DNA of 64,000 nt from JBBRBB01 sp038206235 (GCA_038206235.1 JBBRBB010000001.1:62001-126000); one strand, 5' to 3'; counted from the stretch's first letter, positions 9,714 to 18,742 are shown. Made by a program: numbers and translations. The notes: generated by a model not told the origin, from the sequence alone.

Positions 9714-10568
9714 ATGCATCAACTCACCTGTTCAATAGTTCTTTACAAAACAAATGAAGATGATTTAAGGCAAACTCTCAACTCAGTTTTGCAAACTAAT
9801 CTGGGCATTAAGCTTTATCTTATTGATAATTCCCCGTTTGATGAGCTTAAAAAACTGTGCTGCGATAATTCAATAGAATATATTTTCAACAACAATAACT
9901 TAGGCTTTGGCAAAGCGCATAACATATCATTGCAAAAAATTATTAATAATTCAAAATATCATCTTATACTTAATCCTGATATAAAATTTTCGAAAGGTGT
10001 GCTCGAAGAAATTTATCGGTTTATGGAAGCACATAATGAAGTCGGTCAGCTTATGCCCAAGGTTTACTATGAGGATGGAAGTCTTCAAACCTTATGTCAT
10101 CTTTTACCAAAACCAATTGATTTAATTGCCCGCCGGTTTTTTGAAAATAACGAATGGGCAAAAAAACTAAATGATAAATATGAGCTGAAAAATTTTAATT
10201 ATAACGAATGCATAAATATTCCAAATCTCTCGGGCTGTTTTATGTTTTTACGTGCACAAGCATTAAAAAAAATGGGCGTATTTGATGAACGCTTTTTCAT
10301 GTACATGGAAGATGTTGACCTTACAAGAAGAATACACAGATTTTATAAAACTCTTTTCTATCCGTTCGCAGCTATCACTCATGGTTATGAAAAAGAATCT
10401 TATTCAAATTCACGGTTGCTGAAGCATCACATAATATCTGCAGTTAAATATTTTAATAAATGGGGCTGGCTATTTGACAAGGAGAGAGACAGAATAAATG
10501 ACAATATTCTTAAAACCCTATATACCTATGACCAAAAACCGTCTGCCATACCTAATGTTCCGCAATAG
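9714..10568 (+). CDS. Family 2 glycosyltransferase, rhamnosyltransferase-like
   Basis: A 284-residue GT2 enzyme with CSIVLYKT (6-13), IDNSP (37-41), the NLGFGKAHN loop (62-70), LNPDI (86-90) as the DxD-like position, and a late MYMEDVDLTRR acceptor-side motif typical of dTDP-rhamnosyl transferases. The rfbBCA genes downstream would supply the dTDP-sugar. It starts 20 bp after the DUF5722 gene. A relic of its 5' end is at 2470-2588, so two alleles of this gene have existed near each other. Confidence 0.86.
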   Translation: MHQLTCSIVLYKTNEDDLRQTLNSVLQTNLGIKLYLIDNSPFDELKKLCCDNSIEYIFNNNNLGFGKAHNISLQKIINNSKYHLILNPDIKFSKGVLEEIYRFMEAHNEVGQLMPKVYYEDGSLQTLCHLLPKPIDLIARRFFENNEWAKKLNDKYELKNFNYNECINIPNLSGCFMFLRAQALKKMGVFDERFFMYMEDVDLTRRIHRFYKTLFYPFAAITHGYEKESYSNSRLLKHHIISAVKYFNKWGWLFDKERDRINDNILKTLYTYDQKPSAIPNVPQ

Positions 10569-10629
10569 AATTGAAGCAATTATTTAAAGAAATGTTTGTT
10601 TTATTTCAATAAAATGTATTCTCCTAAAA

Positions 10630-10711
10630 AAAGTTAATCATCATTCTTAATCGTCTCGTTGTGGGTGGTCAAACCGTTGATAGCAAAACCTGCGTAGGTT
10701 TTCTTTACTAA
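10630..10711 (+). pseudogene. Partial second copy of the 5' end of the GT4 gene
   Basis: About 45 bases here repeat the start of the next gene (the codons for KLIIILNRLVVGGQTID) with only a handful of substitutions and no usable start codon. The copy is interrupted by a perfect small hairpin, AAAACCT-GCGT-AGGTTTT, then resumes with a match to the CTTTATTAAATGA segment. The intact gene begins immediately after, so this is a short tandem duplication that was then hit by a palindromic element. Confidence 0.7.
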
Positions 10712-11902
10712 ATGAAACCAAAGCTCATCATCATTCTCAACCGTCTCGTTGTTGGCGGTCAAACCATTGATACGCTGCCTTTATTAAATGAGCTTAGCGA
10801 TGAGTTTGATATTCTTGTTTTGCACGGGTGTAAAGAAAAAGATGAAAAAGACGCTTCCAATTTATTATCTCAATATCCTTCATTAAAGTCGAAATATATT
10901 CCGTCGTTAAGGCGAAGCATTAATCCGTTTAATGATGCGGCTGCTTTTTTTGCAATTTATAATATCATAAAAAAAAATAAGCCAAACATTGTGCATACGC
11001 ATGGCTCCAAATCAGGGTTTGTTGGTCGCCTTGCTGCTTATGCAAGCCATGTGCCTGTTATCATTCACACTTTTCATGGGCATTTATTTCACTCTTATTA
11101 CAATAGCTTTTTCACAGCAATGCTCAAAAGCCTTGAAAGAATGTTAGGCAAAATAACCAGCACAGCAATTGCTTTGAGCCACTGGCAAAAAAAGGAGCTG
11201 TGCGAAGTGTATAAAATTTTGCCTCCCGAAAAAGTAAAAGTTATACATCTCGGTATTGAGTTAGATAAAATAAACGTGCAGCAAAATATTCTCCGTTCCT
11301 CTTTCCGGAAAAAGTATAACGTATGTGATGAAACAATTGTAATTGGTTTAATAGGCCGCATTGTGCCCATAAAAAATGTTGAGATGTTTGTAAAAGTTGC
11401 AAAAGCTTTAATTGGAAATACTATATCTCCTCTTTGTTTTTTTATTATTGGCGATGGATATTTAAAAAAAAGAATTCCACACAAGTGTTCGCAACTGCAG
11501 CTTTCATGGAGCGAAAAACAAAGAACCCATAAAAACATTTCAGTTGTTTTTACTTCATGGATTGAAGAGGTTTTGCCCGCCTTTCATGCGCTGGATGTTC
11601 TTGCACTTACTTCGCACAATGAGGGAACACCCATGAGTGTGATTGAGGCGCAGTGCTGTGGAAAACCAGTGGTAGCAACGAATGTAGGAGGCGTGAGAGA
11701 TACATTGCTCGATGGTGAAACCGGTTTTCTTGTGCAACCAAACGATATAAATGCAATGGCAGAAAAACTCAAGCTTCTTGCAAATAATTCACAATTGCGA
11801 AATGAAATGGGCTCTAAGGCGAAAACATTTGCTGCGGCAAATTTTTCCAAACAAAAAGAAGTAAGAAATTTCAGAGCGCTGTACAGAGATATTAAAACCT
11901 AA
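10712..11902 (+). CDS. Family 4 glycosyltransferase
   Basis: A 396-residue GT-B enzyme. The N-terminal domain has the glycine-rich VVGGQT loop, the HGSKSGFVGR motif and HTFHGHLFHSYY; the C-terminal domain has the IGLIGRIVPIKN strand-loop and the donor-binding EGTPMSVIEAQCCGKPVVAT segment, with the conserved Glu of the EX7E motif. The family uses NDP-sugars and retains configuration. It follows a duplicated copy of its own 5' end. It probably extends the lipid-linked repeat unit. Confidence 0.88.
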   Translation: MKPKLIIILNRLVVGGQTIDTLPLLNELSDEFDILVLHGCKEKDEKDASNLLSQYPSLKSKYIPSLRRSINPFNDAAAFFAIYNIIKKNKPNIVHTHGSKSGFVGRLAAYASHVPVIIHTFHGHLFHSYYNSFFTAMLKSLERMLGKITSTAIALSHWQKKELCEVYKILPPEKVKVIHLGIELDKINVQQNILRSSFRKKYNVCDETIVIGLIGRIVPIKNVEMFVKVAKALIGNTISPLCFFIIGDGYLKKRIPHKCSQLQLSWSEKQRTHKNISVVFTSWIEEVLPAFHALDVLALTSHNEGTPMSVIEAQCCGKPVVATNVGGVRDTLLDGETGFLVQPNDINAMAEKLKLLANNSQLRNEMGSKAKTFAAANFSKQKEVRNFRALYRDIKT

Positions 11903-11927
11903 CGGGTTTCAAAAACCTGTTAGGTTT
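11895..11927. repeat. AACCTAAC palindromic element (REP-like hairpin)
   Basis: An inverted repeat overlapping the stop of the GT4 gene: AAACCTAAC pairs with GTTAGGTTT, and the inner GGGTTT pairs with AAACCT (one G-T), giving about 15 bp of stem. Related small palindromes occur at 10692, 47456 and 51788. It may act as a transcription terminator or RNA-stabilising hairpin. Confidence 0.65.
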
Positions 11928-11957
11928 GATTAAAGAAACCACCGAAATAACAAACAA

Positions 11958-13010
11958 ATGAACATTCTTGTTACAGGCACTGCAGGTTTTATTGGCTTTC
12001 ATGTTGCAAACCGTTTGCTTAATGACGGGCACACGGTTATAGGTATTGACAGCATCAATGAATATTACGATGTTCAATTAAAATACAAAAGACTTCAATA
12101 TGCAGGCATCAAACAAAGCAGCATTGAATATAATAAGCCTGTTGTTAGTCTCAACAATCCTGCGTATACTTTTTATCAACTACAATTAGAAGATAAAGAC
12201 AAGCTCAACTCCATTGTGCAAAAACACGAAATTGAAATCATCATTCATCTTGCTGCACAGGCTGGTGTACGCTATAGTCTTATTAATCCTGATGCCTACA
12301 TACACAGCAACATCAACGCATTTATTAATATTCTTGAAACCAGCAGACACAACAAGATAAAACATTTGGTATATGCAAGTACCTCCAGCGTGTATGGACT
12401 GAATGATAAAATGCCTTTTGCAACTTCGCAAAATGTTGACCATCCGGTTTCGTTATATGCAGCCAGCAAAAAAAGTAATGAGTTAATGGCGCATGCATAC
12501 AGTCATCTTTTTCAGTTGCCCGCAACAGGGCTTCGTTTTTTCACCGTGTATGGTCCCTGGGGCAGGCCAGATATGGCACTCTTCATTTTTACTAAAGCAA
12601 TGCTCGAAGGCCGGCCCATACAAATTTTCAACAATGGAAACATGCAGCGTGATTTCACTTACGTTGATGACATAGTTGAAGGCGTTATAAAAGTGATGCA
12701 CAAAATTCCGCAGCCAGATAACAATTGGTCTGTAAGTAAGTCAGATGCTTCTGCTTCAAGCGCACCTTATAAAATTTACAATATAGGCAACAATGCACCG
12801 GTATCGCTAATGCATTTTATTGAAGCCATAGAAAGCGCGTTAGGAATTCAGGCGAAGAAAGAATTGCTTCCGCTGCAGCCCGGCGATGTTCCCGCTACCT
12901 TTGCAGATGTAAGTGACCTTGTTAGAGATGTTGGTTATAAGCCGGACACCCCCATTGAGGAAGGAGTAAAAAAATTCATTCAGTGGTATAAGGAATATTA
13001 CATGGTCTAA
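11958..13010 (+). CDS. NAD-dependent UDP-sugar 4-epimerase
   Basis: A 350-residue extended short-chain dehydrogenase. It has the NAD-binding GTAGFIG (7-13), the STSSVYG segment (141-147), the catalytic YAASK (Y167, K171), and GLRFFTVYGPWGRPDMA, whose wording is typical of UDP-glucuronate 4-epimerases (CapI/GAE branch). It probably makes UDP-galacturonate or a related sugar for the surface glycan. The exact substrate is a family-level inference. The C-terminus ends inside a nested inverted repeat. Confidence 0.87.
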   Translation: MNILVTGTAGFIGFHVANRLLNDGHTVIGIDSINEYYDVQLKYKRLQYAGIKQSSIEYNKPVVSLNNPAYTFYQLQLEDKDKLNSIVQKHEIEIIIHLAAQAGVRYSLINPDAYIHSNINAFINILETSRHNKIKHLVYASTSSVYGLNDKMPFATSQNVDHPVSLYAASKKSNELMAHAYSHLFQLPATGLRFFTVYGPWGRPDMALFIFTKAMLEGRPIQIFNNGNMQRDFTYVDDIVEGVIKVMHKIPQPDNNWSVSKSDASASSAPYKIYNIGNNAPVSLMHFIEAIESALGIQAKKELLPLQPGDVPATFADVSDLVRDVGYKPDTPIEEGVKKFIQWYKEYYMV

Positions 13011-13050
13011 CTTCCGCCTTGCGGAACAGGCTGTCCCGGGTCTGACCATG
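13001..13050. repeat. Nested inverted repeat overlapping the epimerase stop
   Basis: CATGGTC (13001-13007) pairs with GACCATG (13044-13050), and inside lies a perfect TTCCGC-ctt-GCGGAA hairpin (13012-13026). The right arm contains GGTCTGACC, a 9-mer also seen as direct repeats at 20474-20509. The element spans the last two codons of the epimerase, so it may have inserted at the gene's 3' end; it could also serve as a terminator. Confidence 0.6.
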
Positions 13051-13231
13051 AATTCTTTATAAATTTTATTTTTGAACCTAATTTTATTTATTAAGTATGG
13101 TTCTTTCCCGCAACGGAGAACGCTTGCACTGCAAGCTTTGCGAAGCAGTTATGCCGCATATCATTTCAACAATTCAGCAATTCAGCAATATAACAATGTA
13201 ACTGTTAAACCCTGAACATTCAAACTCTACC

Positions 13232-14287
13232 ATGCAAAAAAAAATTCTCATAACAGGCGGCGCTGGTTTCATCGGCTCTCATACAGTAAGATTATTTGTA
13301 AACAAATATCCTGAATACAAAATAGTCAATCTTGATGCGTTAACCTACGCAGGCAATTTTGAAAATTTAAAAGATGTTGAAACAAAATCGAATTACATAT
13401 TTAAAAAAGGAAATATTTTGCAGGTTGAGGAACTCAAACAAATTTTTGAAAAACATGCCATCACAGATGTTATACATCTTGCAGCAGAAAGCCATGTTGA
13501 CCGTTCCATTCTTTCACCCATGGATTTTATTTATACTAATATCATCGGCACAGTTAATTTATTAAACACTGCAAAAGATTTTTGGAAAGATGATTTGCAG
13601 GCACATCGTTTCTATCACATCTCAACAGATGAAGTGTATGGCAGCTTAGGTGCAGAAGGTTTTTTTTCAGAACAAACCGCTTACTCACCCAATTCACCAT
13701 ATTCAGCAAGCAAAGCATCATCAGACCATTTTGTAAGAGCTTATGGTGAAACATATCATTTGCCTTATGTCATCAGCAATTGCTCAAACAATTACGGACC
13801 CAATCATTTTCCTGAAAAATTAATTCCTCTTCTTATCAACAATATCATACAAAAAAAACCATTACCCGTTTATGGTAAAGGAGAAAATACAAGAGACTGG
13901 CTGTTTGTAATTGACCATGCAAGAGCTATTGATATTGTTTTTCATAAAGGAAAAAATAAAGAGACTTACAACATCGGGGGATTTAATGAGTGGAAAAATA
14001 TTGATTTGGTAAAGCTTCTTTGCAGACTGATGGATGAAAAATTAAACAGACAGCCGGGAGAAAGTGAACGGCTCATAACTTATGTAAAAGACAGACCTGG
14101 TCATGATTTACGCTACGCCATTGATGCAACAAAAATTAATAAGGAGCTTGGATGGAAACCTTCTGTAACATTCGAAGAAGGGCTAAGCAAAACGATAGAT
14201 TGGTATTTACAAAATAAGGATTGGCTGCAGCATGTAACAAGTGGTGCTTATCAGAAATATTACGAGAACCAATATGAATTGCGTTGA
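13232..14287 (+). CDS. rfbB: dTDP-glucose 4,6-dehydratase
   Basis: A 351-residue SDR enzyme making dTDP-4-keto-6-deoxyglucose. It has the NAD-binding GGAGFIG (9-15), the diagnostic catalytic triplet STDE (131-134) and YSASK (Y157, K161), and the NCSNNYGPNHFPEKLIP segment of RmlB enzymes. Length matches the family. It overlaps the next small gene by 4 bp. It provides the precursor used by rfbC downstream. Confidence 0.95.
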   Translation: MQKKILITGGAGFIGSHTVRLFVNKYPEYKIVNLDALTYAGNFENLKDVETKSNYIFKKGNILQVEELKQIFEKHAITDVIHLAAESHVDRSILSPMDFIYTNIIGTVNLLNTAKDFWKDDLQAHRFYHISTDEVYGSLGAEGFFSEQTAYSPNSPYSASKASSDHFVRAYGETYHLPYVISNCSNNYGPNHFPEKLIPLLINNIIQKKPLPVYGKGENTRDWLFVIDHARAIDIVFHKGKNKETYNIGGFNEWKNIDLVKLLCRLMDEKLNRQPGESERLITYVKDRPGHDLRYAIDATKINKELGWKPSVTFEEGLSKTIDWYLQNKDWLQHVTSGAYQKYYENQYELR

Positions 14288-14523
14288 TGTTCTGCTTCAA
14301 AACATTCTTTTTATTTTGTAATTATATGGCTCAAACGTCTGGGATGTCAGATATTCCCTTCAAAACTGAATTAGCTGCAGCAGAACTTAAATTAATGGAA
14401 AAGCTATCTCAATTAGAAGGAAGGATTTTGAAGATGGAAAGAAAGCTTATTCTTTGGATGTTTGTTTTTTGGGCAACTCAATTAGCTGCCATGTTTGCCT
14501 TTTTAAAGTTTTTTATTCATTAA
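14284..14523 (+). CDS. Small membrane-anchored coiled-coil protein
   Basis: A short protein of up to 79 residues: a helical, charged segment (SDIPFKTELAAAELKLMEKL) followed by one C-terminal membrane segment (LILWMFVFWATQLAAMFAFL). The layout resembles bacterial CCDC90/DUF1640-type coiled-coil membrane proteins. The full ORF starts inside rfbB by 4 bp; ATG at 14326 (MAQTSG) or 14344 (MSDIPF) may be the true start because the first 14 residues are hydrophobic and atypical. Its lodging between rfbB and rfbC suggests a passenger gene. No function is known. Confidence 0.5.
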   Translation: MMFCFKTFFLFCNYMAQTSGMSDIPFKTELAAAELKLMEKLSQLEGRILKMERKLILWMFVFWATQLAAMFAFLKFFIH

Positions 14524-14709
14524 GAATTTACTTCTTAATTACCTTTTAAATTTATCAGTAATAATATCCTTTAAAACCATCTTCAAGTCTGTTATTATTC
14601 TCAACAGAAATAAATTATTGATATTTATTAAATTTTACTTACTAAAATTAAACATGAATTCAATTTTTGAATCTCGGATTTACTTTTACAACAGCTTTTA
14701 ATATCGCAA

Positions 14710-15261
14710 ATGAAGATTGAAAAAACACCTTTAAAAGAATGTTTCATAATTCACGATACTGTTTTTAAAGATGAGCGTGGATATTTTTTTGAAAGCTTCA
14801 ACAAAAAAAAATTTGAAGAACTAACCGGCATCGCAGCAGATTTTGTACAGGACAATCAATCTTCTTCAACAAGGGGCGTACTAAGAGGTTTGCATTTTCA
14901 AGCAAGTGAGTATGCGCAGGCAAAACTCGTAAGGGTTTTAAAGGGAACTGTGTTGGATATTGCTGTTGACATAAGAAAAGATTCAGAAACCTTTGGGATG
15001 CATTTCGCCATAGAATTATCCGCAGAATCGAATACGCAACTCTATATACCACGCGGCTTTGCGCATGGCTTTGTTGTGTTAAGTGAATCAGCAGATTTTT
15101 TTTACAAATGCGATAACTATTATAATAAAGATGCAGAGCGTGGTATTCTGTATAACGACCCTGCCCTTAATATTAACTGGCAATTGAATGAAAACGAATT
15201 AATCTTATCAGAGAAAGACAAACAGTTCCCCTCACTTCACCAAATCATTCATACACTATAA
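14710..15261 (+). CDS. rfbC: dTDP-4-dehydrorhamnose 3,5-epimerase
   Basis: A 183-residue cupin enzyme of the usual size. It has FFESF (26-30), QDNQSSS (47-53), RGLHFQ with the catalytic His62, AVDIRKDS (85-92) and IPRGFAHG (113-120), all hallmarks of RmlC. It converts dTDP-4-keto-6-deoxyglucose to dTDP-4-keto-rhamnose. It is 2 bp from rfbA and surely co-transcribed with it. Confidence 0.95.
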   Translation: MKIEKTPLKECFIIHDTVFKDERGYFFESFNKKKFEELTGIAADFVQDNQSSSTRGVLRGLHFQASEYAQAKLVRVLKGTVLDIAVDIRKDSETFGMHFAIELSAESNTQLYIPRGFAHGFVVLSESADFFYKCDNYYNKDAERGILYNDPALNINWQLNENELILSEKDKQFPSLHQIIHTL

Positions 15262-15263
15262 CC

Positions 15264-16121
15264 ATGAAAGGAATTATTTTAGCAGGAGGCTCCGGCACCA
15301 GGCTTTATCCAATTACAAAAGGTATAAGCAAGCAGTTGATGCCCGTGTATGATAAACCCATGATTTATTATCCGCTTTCTGTTCTTATGCTCGCAGGCAT
15401 ACACGAAATTCTTATTATAACAACGCCGGACGATAATCTGCAATTTCAACGCCTGCTGGGTAATGGAAATGAATTGGGCTGCATGTTTTCTTATGCTGTT
15501 CAGCATACACCTAATGGTCTGGCTCAGGCTTTTGTAATAGGAGAAAATTTTATAGAAGAAGATAAGGTTGCTTTAATCTTAGGTGATAATATTTTTTACG
15601 GTGCAGGATTTAGCAAGCTGGTGCAAACATTTAAAAACGTAGAAGGCGCCATCATATTTGCTTACGAAGTAAGCGACCCTGAAAGGTATGGTGTAGTTGA
15701 ATTTGATGAAAATTACAAAGCCATCTCTATTGAAGAAAAACCAAAAAATCCAAAATCCAATTATGCAGTGCCGGGATTATATTTTTATGATAATGACGTG
15801 GTAGCGATTGCAAAAAATATTAAACCTTCTGCACGCGGTGAATACGAAATTACCGATGTAAATAAAGTTTATCTTGATAAAGGTAAATTAAAAGTTGGGG
15901 TAATGAATCGCGGTCTTGCATGGTTAGATACCGGAACCTTCGACTCTTTACATGATGCCAGTGAATTCGTACGTGTAATTGAAAAAAGACAGGGGCAAAA
16001 AATTGGCTGTATTGAAGAAATAGCTTTTAGAATGGGTTTTATTAAGCACACCCAATTATTAAAACTTGCAGATGAGTATAATAAAAGCGGCTACGGAGAA
16101 TATTTAAAAAAGATAAAATGA
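15264..16121 (+). CDS. rfbA: Glucose-1-phosphate thymidylyltransferase
   Basis: A 285-residue short-form RmlA. It has the signature LAGGSGTRLYP (6-16), SKQLMPVYDKPM (22-33), LILGDNIFYG and GLAWLDTGTFDSL. It joins dTTP and glucose-1-phosphate to make dTDP-glucose, the first step of the dTDP-rhamnose pathway. It is the last gene of the + strand sugar cluster. No rfbD (dTDP-4-dehydrorhamnose reductase) follows, so that enzyme must be encoded elsewhere or the final sugar is not rhamnose. Confidence 0.95.
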   Translation: MKGIILAGGSGTRLYPITKGISKQLMPVYDKPMIYYPLSVLMLAGIHEILIITTPDDNLQFQRLLGNGNELGCMFSYAVQHTPNGLAQAFVIGENFIEEDKVALILGDNIFYGAGFSKLVQTFKNVEGAIIFAYEVSDPERYGVVEFDENYKAISIEEKPKNPKSNYAVPGLYFYDNDVVAIAKNIKPSARGEYEITDVNKVYLDKGKLKVGVMNRGLAWLDTGTFDSLHDASEFVRVIEKRQGQKIGCIEEIAFRMGFIKHTQLLKLADEYNKSGYGEYLKKIK

Positions 16122-16436
16122 TAGTTGTTTACAGTAACTCGTATCATCTTCTTTCACTCACAAATATATATGTGCATTTCTTGTGGAAATTTATTTTAAA
16201 CTATTTTGATAATTGAAAAACTATTGTATATTGTTTTAAAACCTGCATGGCATCTGCATTTCACACTATTATAGTATCAAATACAGGCCACCATTGAGTT
16301 TCAACGTTTCTGTCTTGAATGGCAAAGAACGTATATCCATCGCTCAAAACGCTGTAATCCACATCCCATGCGGCATTCAGCCTGCAAATGATGCATTCAA
16401 AAAAAGTAAATTTGCTTGTTTGTTTAAAATAAAAGA
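16122..16436. other. Intergenic region with a possible gene relic
   Basis: About 350 bases separate rfbA from the HU gene. No convincing gene is present. On the minus strand, 16261-16395 reads an open, protein-like stretch including WDVDYSVLSDGYTFFAI and WWPVFDTIIV, which looks like a decayed coding segment but is not recognisable. The rest is AT-rich spacer. Confidence 0.4.
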
Positions 16437-16444
16437 TACATTTG
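16411..16444 (+). promoter_or_regulatory. Probable promoter of the HU gene
   Basis: TACATTTG at 16437-16444 matches the Bacteroidota -7 consensus TAnnTTTG exactly. Upstream lie TTTG (16411-16414) and TTG (16416-16418), 18-22 bases away, which can serve as the -33 element. The -7 box is 31 bases before the HU start codon. Confidence 0.55.
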
Positions 16445-16475
16445 TTATTACTAATCAAAAACAAAATAAATTACC

Positions 16476-16745
16476 ATGAACAAAGCTGAATTGATTGCTA
16501 AACTTGCAGACGATGCGGGTATCACCAAGATACAGGCCAATGACGCATTAAATTCTTTTACTGAAACGGTTGCCAAAACTTTAAAAGGAGGCGGTAAAAT
16601 TACGCTTGTTGGTTTTGGCACATTCAGCGTATCTAAGCGTGCTGCCCGCACGGGTCGTAACCCCCAAACAGGTGAGGCAATTAAAATCAAAGCAAGAAAA
16701 GTTGCCCGCTTTAAAGCCGGTAAAGAACTGTCTGGAAGAATGTAA
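16476..16745 (+). CDS. HU family DNA-binding protein
   Basis: An 89-residue HU/IHF protein of standard length: NKAELIAKLADDAG helix-turn at the start, the KITLVGFGTFSVSKRAARTGRNP arm containing the conserved GFGTF and RNP (DNA-intercalating proline) motifs, then KARKVARFKAGKEL. It bends and compacts DNA as a dimer. It has a good promoter and its own terminator, so it is monocistronic. Confidence 0.95.
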   Translation: MNKAELIAKLADDAGITKIQANDALNSFTETVAKTLKGGGKITLVGFGTFSVSKRAARTGRNPQTGEAIKIKARKVARFKAGKELSGRM

Positions 16746-16768
16746 GCAAGCAACTTACAAAATCACGA

Positions 16769-16800
16769 GGCTGCACCATTTTAATATTGCAGCCTTTTTT
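16769..16800 (+). terminator. Rho-independent terminator after HU
   Basis: GGCTGCA (16769-16775) pairs with TGCAGCC (16788-16794) around a 12-base AT-rich loop, followed by a run of six T. It lies 24 bases after the HU stop codon. Confidence 0.85.
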
Positions 16801-16856
16801 ATTCATAGCTTGCAATGTATTTGCGGCTTACTTTAATTTTTAAATAAAAAAATTGT

Positions 16857-16994
16857 ATGGGCAAAGGAGATAAAAAAACAAAAAAGGGTAAAATATTTAA
16901 AGGCTCATTTGGAAAAAGCCGTAAGGCAAAGGTTGCTAAAGCTAAAAATAAGAATGAAGAAGTTTTAAAAAAAGCGTCTCCCGATTTGGGTTGA
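16857..16994 (+). CDS. 30S ribosomal protein THX
   Basis: A 45-residue, very lysine-rich protein starting MGKGDKKTKKGKIFKGSFGK. This matches the bTHX family of Bacteroidota and Thermus (typical start MGKGDKKSRRGKIFxGTFGK), which sits in the head of the small ribosomal subunit and stabilises rRNA. It is too short for a standard ORF cutoff. It lies between HU and pdxH on the HU strand, just past HU's terminator. Confidence 0.82.
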   Translation: MGKGDKKTKKGKIFKGSFGKSRKAKVAKAKNKNEEVLKKASPDLG

Positions 16995-17040
16995 ATGAGC
17001 TGAATAAGTTGAAAAGTAAGCCAAAGCAATTTTTGTGTAG

Positions 17041-17073
17041 TCAACCAATCAACCCATCAACCAATCAACTCAA
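17041..17073. repeat. 8-bp tandem array at the pdxH 3' end
   Basis: Four units TCAACCAA, TCAACCCA, TCAACCAA, TCAACTCA run up to the stop codon of pdxH (17074-17076). The location directly beyond a minus-strand stop codon is shared with the arrays at 33854-34003 and 54461-54540. Confidence 0.7.
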
Positions 17074-17712
17074 CTACGGGGCCAGTCTTTCTATCTTCCA
17101 TCTTTTACCTTCTCTTGTATAAAGAATTCTATCGTGCAGGCGGTTGCTTCTGCCCTGCCAAAATTCAATTGTAAAAGGAATAACTCTGTACCCTCCCCAA
17201 TGCGGCGGACGTGGAATATCGTTCCAAAATTTTTTTGAATACATCTCAACATTCTCTTCTAAAATTTTTCTGCTCTCGATTACTTTGCTCTGCGGAGATG
17301 CCCATGCGCTTATTCTGCTTGCTTGTGGTCTTGAAGCAAAATACACATCACTTTCGTTCTCATCAATCATCGAAGCTTCTCCTTCAATTCGTATTTGCCG
17401 TTCTAATTCTTTCCAGAAAAAAATTAACGCAGCCTGCGGATTCGCTGCCATTTCTTCTCCTTTATTGCTTTTATAATTTGTGAAAAAAACAAATCCTCTT
17501 TCATCATAATCTTTCAACAAAACAATTCTTGCCCGTGGCTTTCCTTCTTTCGTTGCAGTAGCAAGTGTAATTGCATTCACTTCTTCAATGTTGCTGTTCA
17601 GCGCTTCGGTCCACCATTTTGTAAATTGTTCAATTGCATTGGGTGCAACATCAGACTCACTTAATGATTGCAGCTTGTAATCTTTTCTTATATCAGCAAT
17701 GGCTTTGTTCAT
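17074..17712 (-). CDS. pdxH: Pyridoxamine 5'-phosphate oxidase
   Basis: A 212-residue FMN enzyme of standard length making pyridoxal 5'-phosphate. It has ARIVLLKDYDERGFVFFTNY (FMN/substrate strand), SRISAWASPQS, and the C-terminal signature FWQGRSNRLHDRILY followed by WKIERLAP, nearly the same wording as the E. coli enzyme. The 3' end meets a short tandem array. Confidence 0.95.
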   Translation of the reverse strand: MNKAIADIRKDYKLQSLSESDVAPNAIEQFTKWWTEALNSNIEEVNAITLATATKEGKPRARIVLLKDYDERGFVFFTNYKSNKGEEMAANPQAALIFFWKELERQIRIEGEASMIDENESDVYFASRPQASRISAWASPQSKVIESRKILEENVEMYSKKFWNDIPRPPHWGGYRVIPFTIEFWQGRSNRLHDRILYTREGKRWKIERLAP

Positions 17713-17877
17713 AAACCCCTAACCCCCTAAAGGGGAATATACAAAATGATTGCAATGCGTATTTCTTTAATGTCATGAAAGAGGGAAGCCGGGTTCATAA
17801 AAAAATTTAATTCAACTGCGAAGAGGTCAACACAATTGTATATGTGATATAAAAAACTTTCCAATAAAACACAAATA

Positions 17878-18597
17878 CTAATTTACCAATGTACCTACAT
17901 TCATGCCCTGAACAACTTTTAATAAATTGCCCGGTTTATTCATGTCAAAAACAATGATTGGCAATTTATTTTCCATGCAAAGCGTAAACGCTGTCATATC
18001 CATAACCTCAAGGTTTTTTGATATACATTCCCGGTAAGTAATAGTCTCGTAACGCGTAGCAGATTTATCTTTTTCAGGGTCTGCTGAATAGATGCCATCA
18101 ACTCTTGTACCTTTTAAAATTACCTCTGCCTTTATTTCAATAGCACGTAATGAACCTGCAGTGTCTGTTGTAAAATAAGGATTGCCGGTGCCTGCGCCAA
18201 AAATAATTACCCTCCCCTTTTCCATGTGGTGCATGGCACGGCGGCGAATATATGGCTCTGCTATTTGCTCCATTTTTATAGCACTTTGCAGGCGGGTGTA
18301 AACGCCAATTTTTTCAAGCATCGCCTGCATAGCCATTCCGTTTATTACCGTGGCGAGCATGCCCATATAATCGCCATGCGCTCTTTCAATTCCGGTTTCA
18401 CTTTCATTTAATCCGCGATAGATATTTCCACCACCGATTACAATTGCCACCTGCACTCCCAGGTCAGTAACCATTTTTACATCGTTGGCATATTGCTGCA
18501 TGATTGCAGGACTAAAGGGATCAAACCCCTCACTCTGGCTGCCCATTAAAGATTCACCTGATATTTTTAAGAGTATGCGTTTATATTTTGGAAGCAT
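17878..18597 (-). CDS. pyrH: UMP kinase
   Basis: A 239-residue amino-acid-kinase-fold enzyme phosphorylating UMP. It has YKRILLKISGESL at the N-terminus, VIGGGNIYRG, FGAGTGNPYFTTDTAG and GTRVDGIYSADPEKD. An in-frame ATG at 18681 would add 28 residues unlike the family, so the start at 18597 (MLPKYK) is chosen. It is divergent from the PfkB kinase gene. Confidence 0.95.
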   Translation of the reverse strand: MLPKYKRILLKISGESLMGSQSEGFDPFSPAIMQQYANDVKMVTDLGVQVAIVIGGGNIYRGLNESETGIERAHGDYMGMLATVINGMAMQAMLEKIGVYTRLQSAIKMEQIAEPYIRRRAMHHMEKGRVIIFGAGTGNPYFTTDTAGSLRAIEIKAEVILKGTRVDGIYSADPEKDKSATRYETITYRECISKNLEVMDMTAFTLCMENKLPIIVFDMNKPGNLLKVVQGMNVGTLVN

Positions 18598-18742
18598 GCA
18601 GGATTTTTTTTGATTTGTAAAGAAACTTGCCGGGTGCAAATAACCTGTTTTTTTCTTCAAGCGCCAAGTTTCAATTTTCAAAGTGATATGATTATTGTTT
18701 AAATGAAATGCAATAGGTTTGCCCCAAGTTATAAATCAAAAC

